A DNA stretch of 42,782 nucleotides from the IMG/VR virus record IMGVR_UViG_3300035670_000458, positions 1 to 42,782 of that record, one strand, 5' to 3'. Shown here piece after piece: positions 17,930 to 25,787 of the stretch. The first letter of the stretch is position 1. Every line of letters starts with the position of its first letter. The position numbers were made by a program, and so were the translations under genes. The notes below the pieces were generated by a model that worked only from the letters and a program-made list of their open reading frames with translations, searched no databases and was not told the DNA's origin. The stretch comes from a virus.

Positions 17930-18481
17930 TTATAAACTTTCCGCTCCATATAACCTTAGCATGATCTTCTCAACAAGCCTGTTCTTATGCCTTCTTACCG
18001 TTCTTTCATCACAATGCATAAGATTTGAAATAGCATCATCTTTTTCCCCAAAAAAATATTTATAGGCGATTATATGTTTCCACGGATCCGAATCAATACC
18101 CAACAAAGCATACTCAATTTCTTTAATTTCTGCCTCATCATTTTTTATCCTTGTTTCTATTGTTGCTATTTTTACAATTAATTTTTCTTCAGGTGTCAGT
18201 CGTATTCCTCGTATATTGTTATACACAACATCTTTAGCCCTGCCGGAAGCTCCTATGCGGGTCTCCTTCTTCAAATCTTCGATGTCTTTCGAATATTTTT
18301 CAACATTTTTTCTCAGTTCAGGATAAGCTCTTAGCCGCTGTTCAGTGTGTCCGAAAAGATGTTGCCGAGATTTCTTTCCCTGTTCATAACCGTGTCCGTA
18401 TCCATGCACTAACCCTGATTTAACACTGCGTTCGATAACATCTTGGATTATTTTTTCAAACTGCTTTGATACTTTTGACAC
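17930..18481 (-). CDS. ArpU/RinA-like late transcription regulator
   Basis: The 183-residue protein ends in a sigma-region-4-like helix-turn-helix: AYKYFFGEKDDAISNLMHCDERTVRRHKNRLVEKIMLRLYG (about residues 138-178). This pattern, and a position as the last early gene immediately before the terminase, match the ArpU/RinA group of late-gene regulators in Firmicutes phages. The N-terminal half is charged and helical. The start is GTG 18481 with GAGGAGGAG upstream, overlapping the preceding gene by 26 bp. It probably turns on the late promoter or allows passage through the terminator just downstream. Confidence 0.8.
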   Translation of the reverse strand: MSKVSKQFEKIIQDVIERSVKSGLVHGYGHGYEQGKKSRQHLFGHTEQRLRAYPELRKNVEKYSKDIEDLKKETRIGASGRAKDVVYNNIRGIRLTPEEKLIVKIATIETRIKNDEAEIKEIEYALLGIDSDPWKHIIAYKYFFGEKDDAISNLMHCDERTVRRHKNRLVEKIMLRLYGAESL

Positions 18482-18836
18482 GGCGGCTCCTCCTCTCAGT
18501 ATCTATATCCACAATAAATTTTCCGTCTTGGTGTTGTATGTCGATATTAAGTCCTCTGCAGGTTTCAATAAGTAATTCAGGGTCAATAGTGCCGTCTTTA
18601 AGCCCTACTATTTGGTCAAAGAAAAGCCGCATAAAAAGCCCGACTCTTTTCTTGCCAAAATTAAACGGCGGTGCACTCAAAGCGCAAGCACTTGCCGTTG
18701 TATATAACATGTCGTATCTGCTTTGAGATTCAGCCACAAGACGAGCCGCAATCTTCATGCACTCATCGTAAGTAAATAATCTGTTTTGTAATTTTCTGTC
18801 AAGTAATTCCTTATTACGTTTATCTCGCCTATTCAT
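18456..18836 (-). CDS. Hypothetical early protein (126 aa)
   Basis: ATG 18836 (MNRRDKRNKELLDRKLQ) is chosen because AAGGAGG lies six bases upstream, inside the end of the preceding gene. The protein has a basic N-terminus, a helical core with FTYDECMKIAARLVAESQSRYDMLY, and a C-terminal part with short strands (GLNIDIQHQDGKFIVDIDTE). No known domain is recognised. The tight overlap with the late regulator gene suggests co-expression. Confidence 0.65.
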   Translation of the reverse strand: MNRRDKRNKELLDRKLQNRLFTYDECMKIAARLVAESQSRYDMLYTTASACALSAPPFNFGKKRVGLFMRLFFDQIVGLKDGTIDPELLIETCRGLNIDIQHQDGKFIVDIDTERRSRRVKSIKAV

Positions 18837-18837
18837 C

Positions 18838-19317
18838 TTAATCCTCCTTCTGTTTAACCTGCACTGAGACAACTACTTTTTTATTTTTCACAAAGCTGTC
18901 AAAAGCCCCTAACAAATTTAGCAGTTCCTTAACATTTGTTTCAACATTCAGCAAAGTCAGATTTACTCTGCTTGTGCAAGACTCTTTTTTCTTATCGGCT
19001 TTTTTTTCGAAAGGTAAGAAAGCCTCAGTCGGTGCCTCTAAAGCTTCCATAATCTCATGCACAGTCGGAACGCCCGTATCAAGTTTTGGAGGTTGCTCTT
19101 GCTCCTTTTTTCCTTCGACATACCAAACTCTTCCTTTTCTAATAACGGACAACCCTTCAGCTTCCAATTCTCTGATTGCATCTTGAACATAGCAATGCGG
19201 ATTTGCGACTTGAATGCCTGCATCTTTTATTGCTTTTGTAATGTTCGGTTGGCTCCCGATGTTTTCCATAGCTGCAGCCTTGATGACATCAATACACTTT
19301 CGCGATAAAGTTGACAT
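18838..19317 (-). CDS. Winged-helix-like early protein (159 aa)
   Basis: The first 70 residues look like a winged helix: helices around CIDVIKAAAMENIG and NITKAIKDAGI, a recognition-type helix CYVQDAIRELEAEG, then a wing LSVIRKGRVWYVEG. The middle is charged and Lys/Glu-rich (KKADKKKES). The C-terminus has a helix with VETNVKELLNLLGAFDSFVKN and a final strand. AAGGAGG before ATG 19317 fixes the start. A DNA-binding role is inferred; the target is unknown. Confidence 0.6.
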   Translation of the reverse strand: MSTLSRKCIDVIKAAAMENIGSQPNITKAIKDAGIQVANPHCYVQDAIRELEAEGLSVIRKGRVWYVEGKKEQEQPPKLDTGVPTVHEIMEALEAPTEAFLPFEKKADKKKESCTSRVNLTLLNVETNVKELLNLLGAFDSFVKNKKVVVSVQVKQKED

Positions 19318-19320
19318 AGA

Positions 19321-19545
19321 TTAGACCTCCTTCAAATTGAATTTTTTCATATAGAGTTGCCGTTCATTTTCCGTTGCAATGTCCCACAGCTCTCCTAAAC
19401 GTTTAACAATTTTTATTAGCGTTTTTTCTGCCCATTCTTTTCCTTCCAAGGTATCATTCATATACTTTGTTTTTTCGTACCTTTCAGCTGCCTTGTATCG
19501 TTGAATAAGCTCTTCAAATTCCTTTTTTTGTTCAGGCGACAACAT
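19321..19545 (-). CDS. Small helical early protein (74 aa)
   Basis: The 74-residue protein is almost fully helical and highly charged (SPEQKKEFEELIQRYKAAERYEKTKY), with a second helix KTLIKIVKRLGELWDIATENERQLYMKKF. Its ATG directly follows the stop of the RusA-like gene, whose last codons supply the GGAG site. No known family is recognised. Confidence 0.6.
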   Translation of the reverse strand: MLSPEQKKEFEELIQRYKAAERYEKTKYMNDTLEGKEWAEKTLIKIVKRLGELWDIATENERQLYMKKFNLKEV

Positions 19546-19944
19546 TTACACCAGCTCCTCAATACAGATATAAATACCGGGATTGTCACTATAGAACTTT
19601 TCGATAATTTCCGAGGTTACCAGCGCATCATCTTTCCAGAAATGTAAGTCAGTCATTATATCAAAGAGCAACTTATTCATATTGTGGGTGTCAGGCTTAG
19701 TAGCTTTCCATTCCCCGTGATGATGTTTTCCGGTTAGTGGGAAACACCACTTTGTAATTACTCTTACTGCGCGGGTATATTCTTTTTCAGGGACATGTTT
19801 TGCGAGGTGTGCCGATAACTTTGCTCTTGCAGCTTTAAGGTCGTCCGGTTCGTAAAATTGAGGTTTGCCATTCCTGACAGTTACTTTCTTTTTTTGATGA
19901 GTAGTCTCTGGGGGGAGCATTGCCATAAAGAATTCAGATTTCAT
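19546..19944 (-). CDS. rusA: RusA-like Holliday junction resolvase
   Basis: The 132-residue protein matches RusA. The motif KPDTHNMNKLLFDIM (residues 83-97) corresponds to the family PD-x-x-N-x-x-K-x-x-x-D. A Lys-Asp-Asp (residues 104-106) follows at the expected distance, and the end GIYICIEEL is the closing strand. The acidic residues D85, D95, D105 and D106 would bind metal. The enzyme cuts branched DNA formed during replication or recombination and prepares concatemers for packaging. ATG 19944 follows GGAGG. It lies just across the origin-like region from the primase-helicase. Confidence 0.85.
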   Translation of the reverse strand: MKSEFFMAMLPPETTHQKKKVTVRNGKPQFYEPDDLKAARAKLSAHLAKHVPEKEYTRAVRVITKWCFPLTGKHHHGEWKATKPDTHNMNKLLFDIMTDLHFWKDDALVTSEIIEKFYSDNPGIYICIEELV

Positions 19945-19994
19945 CGTATACCTCCATATTTTTACATTTATTTTTTATCTGTCAGTTTTCTTTT

Positions 19995-20060
19995 TGTAAG
20001 TGGGTCGTGTCATAAGTCATAAGTGCAACGTTAAATGCACTTATGACATACACACTTACA
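19995..20060. repeat. Nested inverted repeat at the origin-like region
   Basis: A perfect 12-bp inverted repeat (GTCATAAGTGCA at 20016-20027, complement at 20036-20047, 8-base loop) sits inside a second inverted pair, TGTAAGTG at 19995-20002 and CACTTACA at 20053-20060. No gene is present in 19945-20303. Confidence 0.8.
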
Positions 20061-20075
20061 CGAACAAAGTGAGAG

Positions 20076-20339
20076 GGTGTCAAAAAAAATATTTATATAT
20101 TTATATATGTGTTTTTTGACACCTATTTTGACACCTGTTAAAAAACGAAAAACATGTTTTTTGATACCCATTTGACACCCTGACTGTCAAATGCGTTTTT
20201 TGACACCCTCAAATAACATAAATTGTGTTTTTTGACACCTATTTTGACACCTGTTAAAATTTCGTTACCTGTCAAAAAATCAAATTTGACACCTGTCATT
20301 TTTTTAAGTGTCAATGTCATTTTCTTGTTTTTTGACACC
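20076..20339. other. Candidate phage replication origin with GACACC iterons
   Basis: Eight exact GACACC sites, mostly within TTTTGACACC, start at 20118, 20130, 20174, 20202, 20234, 20246, 20288 and 20334. A GATACC variant lies at 20163 and one inverted copy at 20076-20081. Several are 11-12 bp apart. A 20-odd-base stretch of only A and T (20085-20108) lies beside them, and the nested inverted repeat lies just to the left. Iterons, an AT-rich block and a palindrome next to a primase-helicase gene are classic origin hallmarks. The last iteron lies within the 3' end of the primase-helicase gene. Confidence 0.7.
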
Positions 20340-22547
20340 TTCAATTTTCTTAATAATTCCATTTATTACCTCGTAGCCACCATGTTCTTTTATTCTGCTT
20401 TTTACAGCGTTCTTGGATAATCCCATGTATTCTTCGAGTGCTTTTACTGTGATTTCTGCTTCAATGCCACACGCTTCGATAGCAGTTTCGATTGAAATAA
20501 CTCGTTCTTTTTTCTTTTTTTCTTTAGGTTTTCGCTTGTCTATTGCTTTTTTCCAAGAAGGTTTTTCGCTTTCACTTTGAAGGTCTGTAAGACTTCCTAT
20601 ATCGTCAAGAACATGAACAGGAAACTTAAACCACACATTTACCGGCTTAAACTTAGGAAATTCTCTTAATGTTCCTTCAATACGCCATGCTGTCCGAAGC
20701 TCGACTTGCTTTTCAACTTCAAACAAATCCTTTTGCATTTCCAGATACTTATAATGGGGAATTAATTTTTTGGAATATTCAAGCATTTTCATTTGTGAGC
20801 ACATATCGTCTTGGCCGGCTTCATCACGCCAACCCTGAGCGTATTTATCAAGCCACTGCTCACATACTTTGCAAATAGCTTTATTTTTTTCCTGCTTGAG
20901 AATTTCATCTGTCAGCTCCAATTCGATTAAGTCAAGAAGTGCATCCGGGTCACGTGCAAAAACCCCGGAGCCGGATGCTCTGTCCATAGACCTTTTACTC
21001 CCTTGAGAACCTTTACTGTGATGATGGCAATAGATAACTGCAGCATTAAGCTCATTACAAACTAAATCAAACTGATTACAAAAGTTTGCCATCTGATCCG
21101 CGCTGTTTTCGTCTCCGGTAATGACCTTATAAATTGGGTCGATTATGATAGCAGTATAATTCTTTTTTGCTGCTCTGCGGATAAGCTTGGGGGCAAGTTT
21201 GTCCATAGGAACCGACTTACCTCTTAAGTTCCATATATCAAGATTTTGCAGAGATTTTGGAGCCCATCCCAATGCGTTATAAACGTCCTTAAACCTATGA
21301 AGACAACTTGCTCGGTCAAGTTCCAAATTAATGTACATAACTTTGCCTTGGGCACATTCCCAACCCATCCAGTGTTTACCTTCAGCTATGGCAATACATA
21401 GTTCAATCAATGCATAGCTTTTCCCGGCTTTTGATGGACCGGCAATAAGCATTTTGTGACCTTGCCTTAAAACACCCTGTATTAATGGAGGAGACAACTC
21501 CGGTAAGTTATTCCATATTGAATCCATACTCTCAGGAGCCGGAAGATCATCATTAATACCCTCTATCCATTCTTGCCATTCTTTCCAAGATTCTTTGCCG
21601 ATGTTGGTATCGATAAGGAACTGCTTATGACCTTTCCTCATTATTCCCGGCATCCTTGACAATCTTGAGGGGTTCTTGTTTTGGCTGTCAACCTTAAGCC
21701 CATTCTTCTGGCAGACTGCATATAGATACTCAACCCGTTTGCGATACTCTTCATATGTACCAGCGTCAATTCTAACAATTGCATGTAGACTTTTACCCCC
21801 GGAATGTACCAAGCAGGCCACAGGCAACTCCAGCTCTCGAATAATTGCGTTTTGTTGGTCGATGTCGATTATATCTGACTCCACAAGTGCAAATCTGAAA
21901 TCAGTGACGTTCTCATTTTTACAGCCTTTTCCGTCCATCGGGTTAAATCGTATCCATGCTCCTGCCTCTTCTTTGTAATCTCCCAGTACTGAACCAATGT
22001 CCCCATTACATTTGTTAAGATCATGTATGAGCTGCCCTGCTGTCCTGTCCCAACATCCCTTGCTTGGCAAAAATTTTCCTTCTTTTTCCCATGATTCCGT
22101 TACATATCCGACGTTTTCAGAAGCTTCAAAAAGTGTTTCAAGATATTTCACAAGCTGTCCTGCAGGATTCCATTTTTCCGGCTCGTTAACTTCTCTCCCC
22201 TCAACCCATCCTTTTTTAATAACAACAAGATCGTCTTTTCCTCCGATTACAGCATCCCATTCAAGCTCATGCCCGAGGTCTTTTTGCGCCGGATACCATC
22301 CGTTATCTTTTGCCATTCGAACAATCGTTCCCCCGGTTACTGGGGTCCCGGTACCATGGAAAGTATTCCATTTTTTTTCACATTCCCCTGGATGATAACG
22401 GCTGTCATTTCTACTCCAGCTATCCCAATCAATTACAGAATAGCCTTCATACTTAAGAGCCATCCCGACATTTATCCAATCTTGATAATCTAAAGAAGAG
22501 GGAGAAATATATTTAAGTAAATCTCTTAAATCGTATTGATTATCCAT
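20304..22547 (-). CDS. Primase-helicase (PriCT-2 / RepA-like)
   Basis: The 747-residue protein is multidomain. Residues 20-64 match PriCT-2 (DYQDWINVGMALKYEG, then WDSWSRNDSRYHPGECEKKWNTF). Residues about 210-310 look like an archaeo-eukaryotic-primase-type part with SGGKSLHAIVRI and PSRLSRMPGIMRKG. Residues 360-580 are a RecA-fold helicase with Walker A GPSKAGKS (370-377), Walker B YTAIIIDP (D470) and a HHHSKG motif. A basic linker and a C-terminal helix-turn-helix-like part (ALEEYMGLSKNAVKSRIKEHGG) may bind the adjacent iterons. GGAG precedes the start. It presumably opens and primes replication at the neighbouring origin. Confidence 0.88.
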   Translation of the reverse strand: MDNQYDLRDLLKYISPSSLDYQDWINVGMALKYEGYSVIDWDSWSRNDSRYHPGECEKKWNTFHGTGTPVTGGTIVRMAKDNGWYPAQKDLGHELEWDAVIGGKDDLVVIKKGWVEGREVNEPEKWNPAGQLVKYLETLFEASENVGYVTESWEKEGKFLPSKGCWDRTAGQLIHDLNKCNGDIGSVLGDYKEEAGAWIRFNPMDGKGCKNENVTDFRFALVESDIIDIDQQNAIIRELELPVACLVHSGGKSLHAIVRIDAGTYEEYRKRVEYLYAVCQKNGLKVDSQNKNPSRLSRMPGIMRKGHKQFLIDTNIGKESWKEWQEWIEGINDDLPAPESMDSIWNNLPELSPPLIQGVLRQGHKMLIAGPSKAGKSYALIELCIAIAEGKHWMGWECAQGKVMYINLELDRASCLHRFKDVYNALGWAPKSLQNLDIWNLRGKSVPMDKLAPKLIRRAAKKNYTAIIIDPIYKVITGDENSADQMANFCNQFDLVCNELNAAVIYCHHHSKGSQGSKRSMDRASGSGVFARDPDALLDLIELELTDEILKQEKNKAICKVCEQWLDKYAQGWRDEAGQDDMCSQMKMLEYSKKLIPHYKYLEMQKDLFEVEKQVELRTAWRIEGTLREFPKFKPVNVWFKFPVHVLDDIGSLTDLQSESEKPSWKKAIDKRKPKEKKKKERVISIETAIEACGIEAEITVKALEEYMGLSKNAVKSRIKEHGGYEVINGIIKKIEGVKKQENDIDT

Positions 22548-22559
22548 TGTGCAATCTCC

Positions 22560-24203
22560 TTATCTACTTTCAAGTTCTGCTTGCACTATATAACTTGCGG
22601 TGACTATGTTTAAATTATTAGGTTTATACTCTGAAGGATTGATATGTGACGGAACTCTCCAGCCGTTCGCAGCAATTCTGTCTATTAATTTTTTTGCGTC
22701 TTCAAACTGCCATGTTCCGACATGATTAAATCCTTTGCCTTCAAGAAATCTGATTTGTTTTGGAGTTGTTAAACCTTCAATTCTTCTTTTGTCAAGTCTT
22801 TCGAGTAATTTTACTGCTTTTCCGGCATTATCTATTTCGTCCGGGAAAATTCCGTATTTCTCAAGAGTTGTTCTTTGATTTTCAGTAGCAGGAGCCATTT
22901 CCCAACCAAAACTCGGGATATAGTCTACCAAATCTTCTGATTGGATTGACATTTCAAACTGCAGAGGATCGACTAATTTTCTTTTTCGGCTTTTCATTTC
23001 GGATAGCTTTTTAGCAAGAGCTTCTTCTCTTTCTGATATTACATCTTTAGTAGCTTTTGCTTCCGCTTGCTCTAAATCAATAGGACAGGCTGCATTATTT
23101 ATATTTTCTGTCATTTTTTTTGCCACTTCCTGATTTTCACAAATCAAATGAGCCGGTCGGCATAATTCATGCTTTTCAGTATTCCAGAGGAAGTCTAATA
23201 ACAATAAATGGTCCTTTCCGGGATGTAATCGCGTTCCACGCCCTACCATTTGCGAATAAAGAGCACGTGATTTTGTTGCCCTTAATACCACGATACAATC
23301 AACAGACGGGCAATCCCATCCCTCAGTCAACAACATTGAATTACACAATACATTATATCTGCCCTTATCAAAGTCTTGAAGAATTTGTGTTCTATCTGCA
23401 CTGTCACCGTTTACTTCAGCAGCTTTAAACCCTTTTCTTTCTAAAATGTCTCTAAACTTTTGACTGGTTTTAACAAGCGGTAAAAAAACAACTGTTTTTC
23501 TATCTTTACATATGTTTGCCATTTCATCTGCTATTTGATATAAATAAGGGTCTAATGCTGTACCTAAGTCTCCTACTTTATAGTCGCCAGCCTGAGTTCC
23601 CACCCCTGTTAAGTCAATCTTAAGTGGTATCGTTTGCGCTTTAATTGGAGATAGGTATCCTTCTTTAATTGCTTTTGGTAAAGTATATTCATAGGCTAGA
23701 GATTCAAAGTATTGACCGAGGTTTTTCATATCGGATCGGTCAGGAGTAGCCGTAACCCCCAAAACTTTTGATTCGTTAAAGTGTGATAAAACTTTTTGAT
23801 AACTATCAGAAATGCAATGATGAGCTTCGTCAATTATGATTGAATCAAAGTAATCGTTTGAGAATTGTGAAAGTCGTTTCTCTCTCATAAGAGTTTGTAC
23901 ACTACCGACTACTACCCTGTACCAACTGCCAAGACAAGATTCTCCTGCTTTTTCTATAGCACATCCTAATCCTGTTGATTTTATAAGTTTATCAGCAGCT
24001 TGGTCAAGTAATTCACCTCGGTGAGCAAGTACTAGAACTCGCTCACCAAATCGGACACAATCCTCAATTAATTTACTGAAAACAATTGTTTTACCTAACT
24101 AACCGCACCCTGTCGGAAGTACCAACAGGGTGCGATGAACTCCTTTCTGCCATTCATTTTGAACAGCTTCTTTTGCTTGGATTTGATATGGCCTTAATTC
24201 CAT
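22560..24203 (-). CDS. SF2 DEAH-type helicase with an in-frame UAG in Walker A (recoded or broken)
   Basis: A single frame of 547 codons runs from ATG 24203 (GGGAGG upstream; MELRPYQIQAKEAVQNEW) to 22560, interrupted only by TAG at codon 35. All other SF2 motifs are present: DEAH at 125-128, TATP near 150, and QMVGRGTRLHPG. Motif I should read PTGCGKT. Instead codons 30-39 read P-T-G-C-G-stop-L-G-K-T, because nine bases are added between the Gly and Lys codons. Skipping the nine bases restores the motif exactly. A downstream ATG at 23888 could yield 442 residues but would lack motif I and so would be unable to bind ATP normally. It sits in the replication operon. It is either a translationally bypassed gene or a recently disrupted one. 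Confidence 0.85.
24093..24134 (-). promoter_or_regulatory. Putative translational bypass site (hairpin, GGU-UAG-UUA-GGU)
   Basis: On the minus strand a perfect 10-bp stem (CGCACCCTGT and ACAGGGTGCG, 11-base loop, 24134-24104) ends two bases before UAG (24101-24099). The codon before the stop (24104-24102) and the last codon of the insertion (24095-24093) are both GGU. Identical take-off and landing codons, a stop immediately after take-off, and a 5' hairpin are the elements known from T4 gene 60 bypassing. Confidence 0.5.
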
Positions 24204-24205
24204 GG

Positions 24206-24655
24206 CTAAAACCTCCCTGTTTGAAAGTCCGGCTTATCAAGAGCTTCATAAAATTTCTTTACTTCATTTGACTGCATATCCTTCCCCTCGTCATTGGTCC
24301 ATTTCCTAATACCAATCTTAACCTTTCCTTTTGAACCGACAACTTTATTCCAATTCATTGTAAGTTTTTCACCTTTTTTACGCTGTCCGATTGATGTAAA
24401 AAAAGCACACAACATTCCTTCCGTTATAGTGTGCAAAAACAAATTATGTTTAATAGTAGTAGTTCCTTGTGGAGCATCAATCTTTATGTAAATAATTGCT
24501 TTGTTACAGGGAGGAAGCTTATCGCTTCCATTATGCCTTGCTCTTTCAAAATTAACGACCTCAAAATCATAATCACCTTCCGGAATGATAACAAATTCAG
24601 GACTATCCTTTTCTATAACATCATCCCATCCTAATTCTCTGCCTTCTATGCTCAT
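24206..24655 (-). CDS. DUF669-type single-stranded DNA-binding protein
   Basis: The 149-residue protein shows the DUF669-like pattern. An opening acidic helix is followed by PEFVIIPEGDYDFEVVNFERARHNGSDKLPPCNKAIIYIKID, a strand-rich core with LFLHTITEGMLCAFFTSIGQ, and KVVGSKGKVKIGIRKWTNDEGKDMQSNEVKKFY. This order of Sak4-like ATPase, DUF669-like protein and helicase is common in Firmicutes phages, where the protein is taken as an ssDNA-binding partner in recombination. The stop codon is TAG, two bases before the helicase start, which shows that TAG works as a normal stop here. Confidence 0.75.
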   Translation of the reverse strand: MSIEGRELGWDDVIEKDSPEFVIIPEGDYDFEVVNFERARHNGSDKLPPCNKAIIYIKIDAPQGTTTIKHNLFLHTITEGMLCAFFTSIGQRKKGEKLTMNWNKVVGSKGKVKIGIRKWTNDEGKDMQSNEVKKFYEALDKPDFQTGRF

Positions 24656-24686
24656 ACTTATTTCCTCCTATTAATTAATTTTTTTA

Positions 24687-25787
24687 TTAAAATGGTAACT
24701 TCCTTAATTCTTGAATCAAAGTGAACACTTGCGGCCACGCTGCAATAAGAACTCCATTAATAAACTGAGGATCATAATTGCTAATTGGCGTATTAAATGG
24801 ATAATATCTTTTATCTGCTACGGCTTTTTGAATTTCTTCGGGTAATACGTTATTAGCTTTCATTAAATCGGCCAAAGCTTTCGGAATCCCAACTAATACT
24901 TCCTCGTTTATTGGTGGATGCTCCTGCTCCTGCTCTTGCCCCTTCTCTTTCTCTTGTATGGACTCCGGCTTATCTAATGGCTTCGGTGCTGATTGATTTT
25001 GATTTGCAATATATTCAGTAACTACAGGCTGTAATGGAACAATAGATGAGTGTATGTTTTTTGGCTCATTAAGTGGTAATGATGGAAAACAATGAGCAAT
25101 TTGAGCAAATTCAAATGGTAATTCATCCGGCAGCCCATATCTGTTTTTTGCATCCCAGCAGGAGTGATGGGTAGTATACATTACCCTTTTACCTCCCTGG
25201 GCTTTGTTTTTCTTATCGTCTGTTTTGACGACATAAGTTTTGTAATTTGCAAAAATCACAGCATCTGCCCATTCTTTCAATAGTGGAGCTGTCTTTTTCA
25301 TCAGTTTTAATTCCCACCTGTCGTATGCTCCCATTTCATCCGGCTGTTCAAACTTCCGCATTTGTGCATGAGCCGTAAAAACTACATTAATTCCTAATGG
25401 CAATAAATCACTACAAAGATTTAGGAAGCGTCCAAATTCTTCTTCTAGGTAAACATAACCTTTTCCATACCCAAAATCCTCAATTCCATCTTTTTTTGAC
25501 TTTGAGCATATATGTTCGGCACAAAGTTTTTCTGCCCAATCGGCGGTATCAATAACCCATGTACGGCACTTATCAGGATTGTTTTTTAAATATTGAGCTT
25601 GTTGAATTAACATCTCCCAACTTGTTGGCTTCGAAAATCTTGCAACATCCAATTCGTCTGTACTACCTTCTACATCAGAAAATATAACTTGTGGAAACTT
25701 CGAAACAAAAGTCGACTTTCCTATTCCTTCCGGACCATATACAATAATTTTTTGTGCTCTTTTGTTTTTGCCTGTTGTTATTTCCAC
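24687..25787 (-). CDS. Sak4-like RecA-fold ATPase (single-strand annealing/recombination)
   Basis: Residues 13-230 are a RecA-fold ATPase with Walker A GPEGIGKST (18-26) and Walker B RTWVIDTADW (D80). A sensor-type stretch GINVVFTAHAQMRKFEQPDEMGAYDRWELKLMKK and ADAVIFANYK follow. This is the AAA_24/Sak4 pattern of phage recombination genes. The C-terminal 130 residues are a flexible Pro/Gln/Glu-rich linker (QEKEKGQEQEQEHPP) plus a helical end. The start is GTG, overlapping the previous stop by one base, so translation is likely coupled. It works with the ssDNA-binding protein encoded next. Confidence 0.82.
   Translation of the reverse strand: MEITTGKNKRAQKIIVYGPEGIGKSTFVSKFPQVIFSDVEGSTDELDVARFSKPTSWEMLIQQAQYLKNNPDKCRTWVIDTADWAEKLCAEHICSKSKKDGIEDFGYGKGYVYLEEEFGRFLNLCSDLLPLGINVVFTAHAQMRKFEQPDEMGAYDRWELKLMKKTAPLLKEWADAVIFANYKTYVVKTDDKKNKAQGGKRVMYTTHHSCWDAKNRYGLPDELPFEFAQIAHCFPSLPLNEPKNIHSSIVPLQPVVTEYIANQNQSAPKPLDKPESIQEKEKGQEQEQEHPPINEEVLVGIPKALADLMKANNVLPEEIQKAVADKRYYPFNTPISNYDPQFINGVLIAAWPQVFTLIQELRKLPF

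Noticed and set aside
20138-20362. Minus-strand 74-codon frame across the iteron block
   Set aside because: It is built from the GACACC repeats, overlaps the end of the primase-helicase gene, and lacks a ribosome binding site.
24099-24101. Genome-wide reassignment of TAG to an amino acid
   Set aside because: TAG ends other genes at sensible places, for example terS at 17332 and the DUF669-like gene at 24206, each closely followed by the next gene start. Read-through would also give a non-standard motif I.
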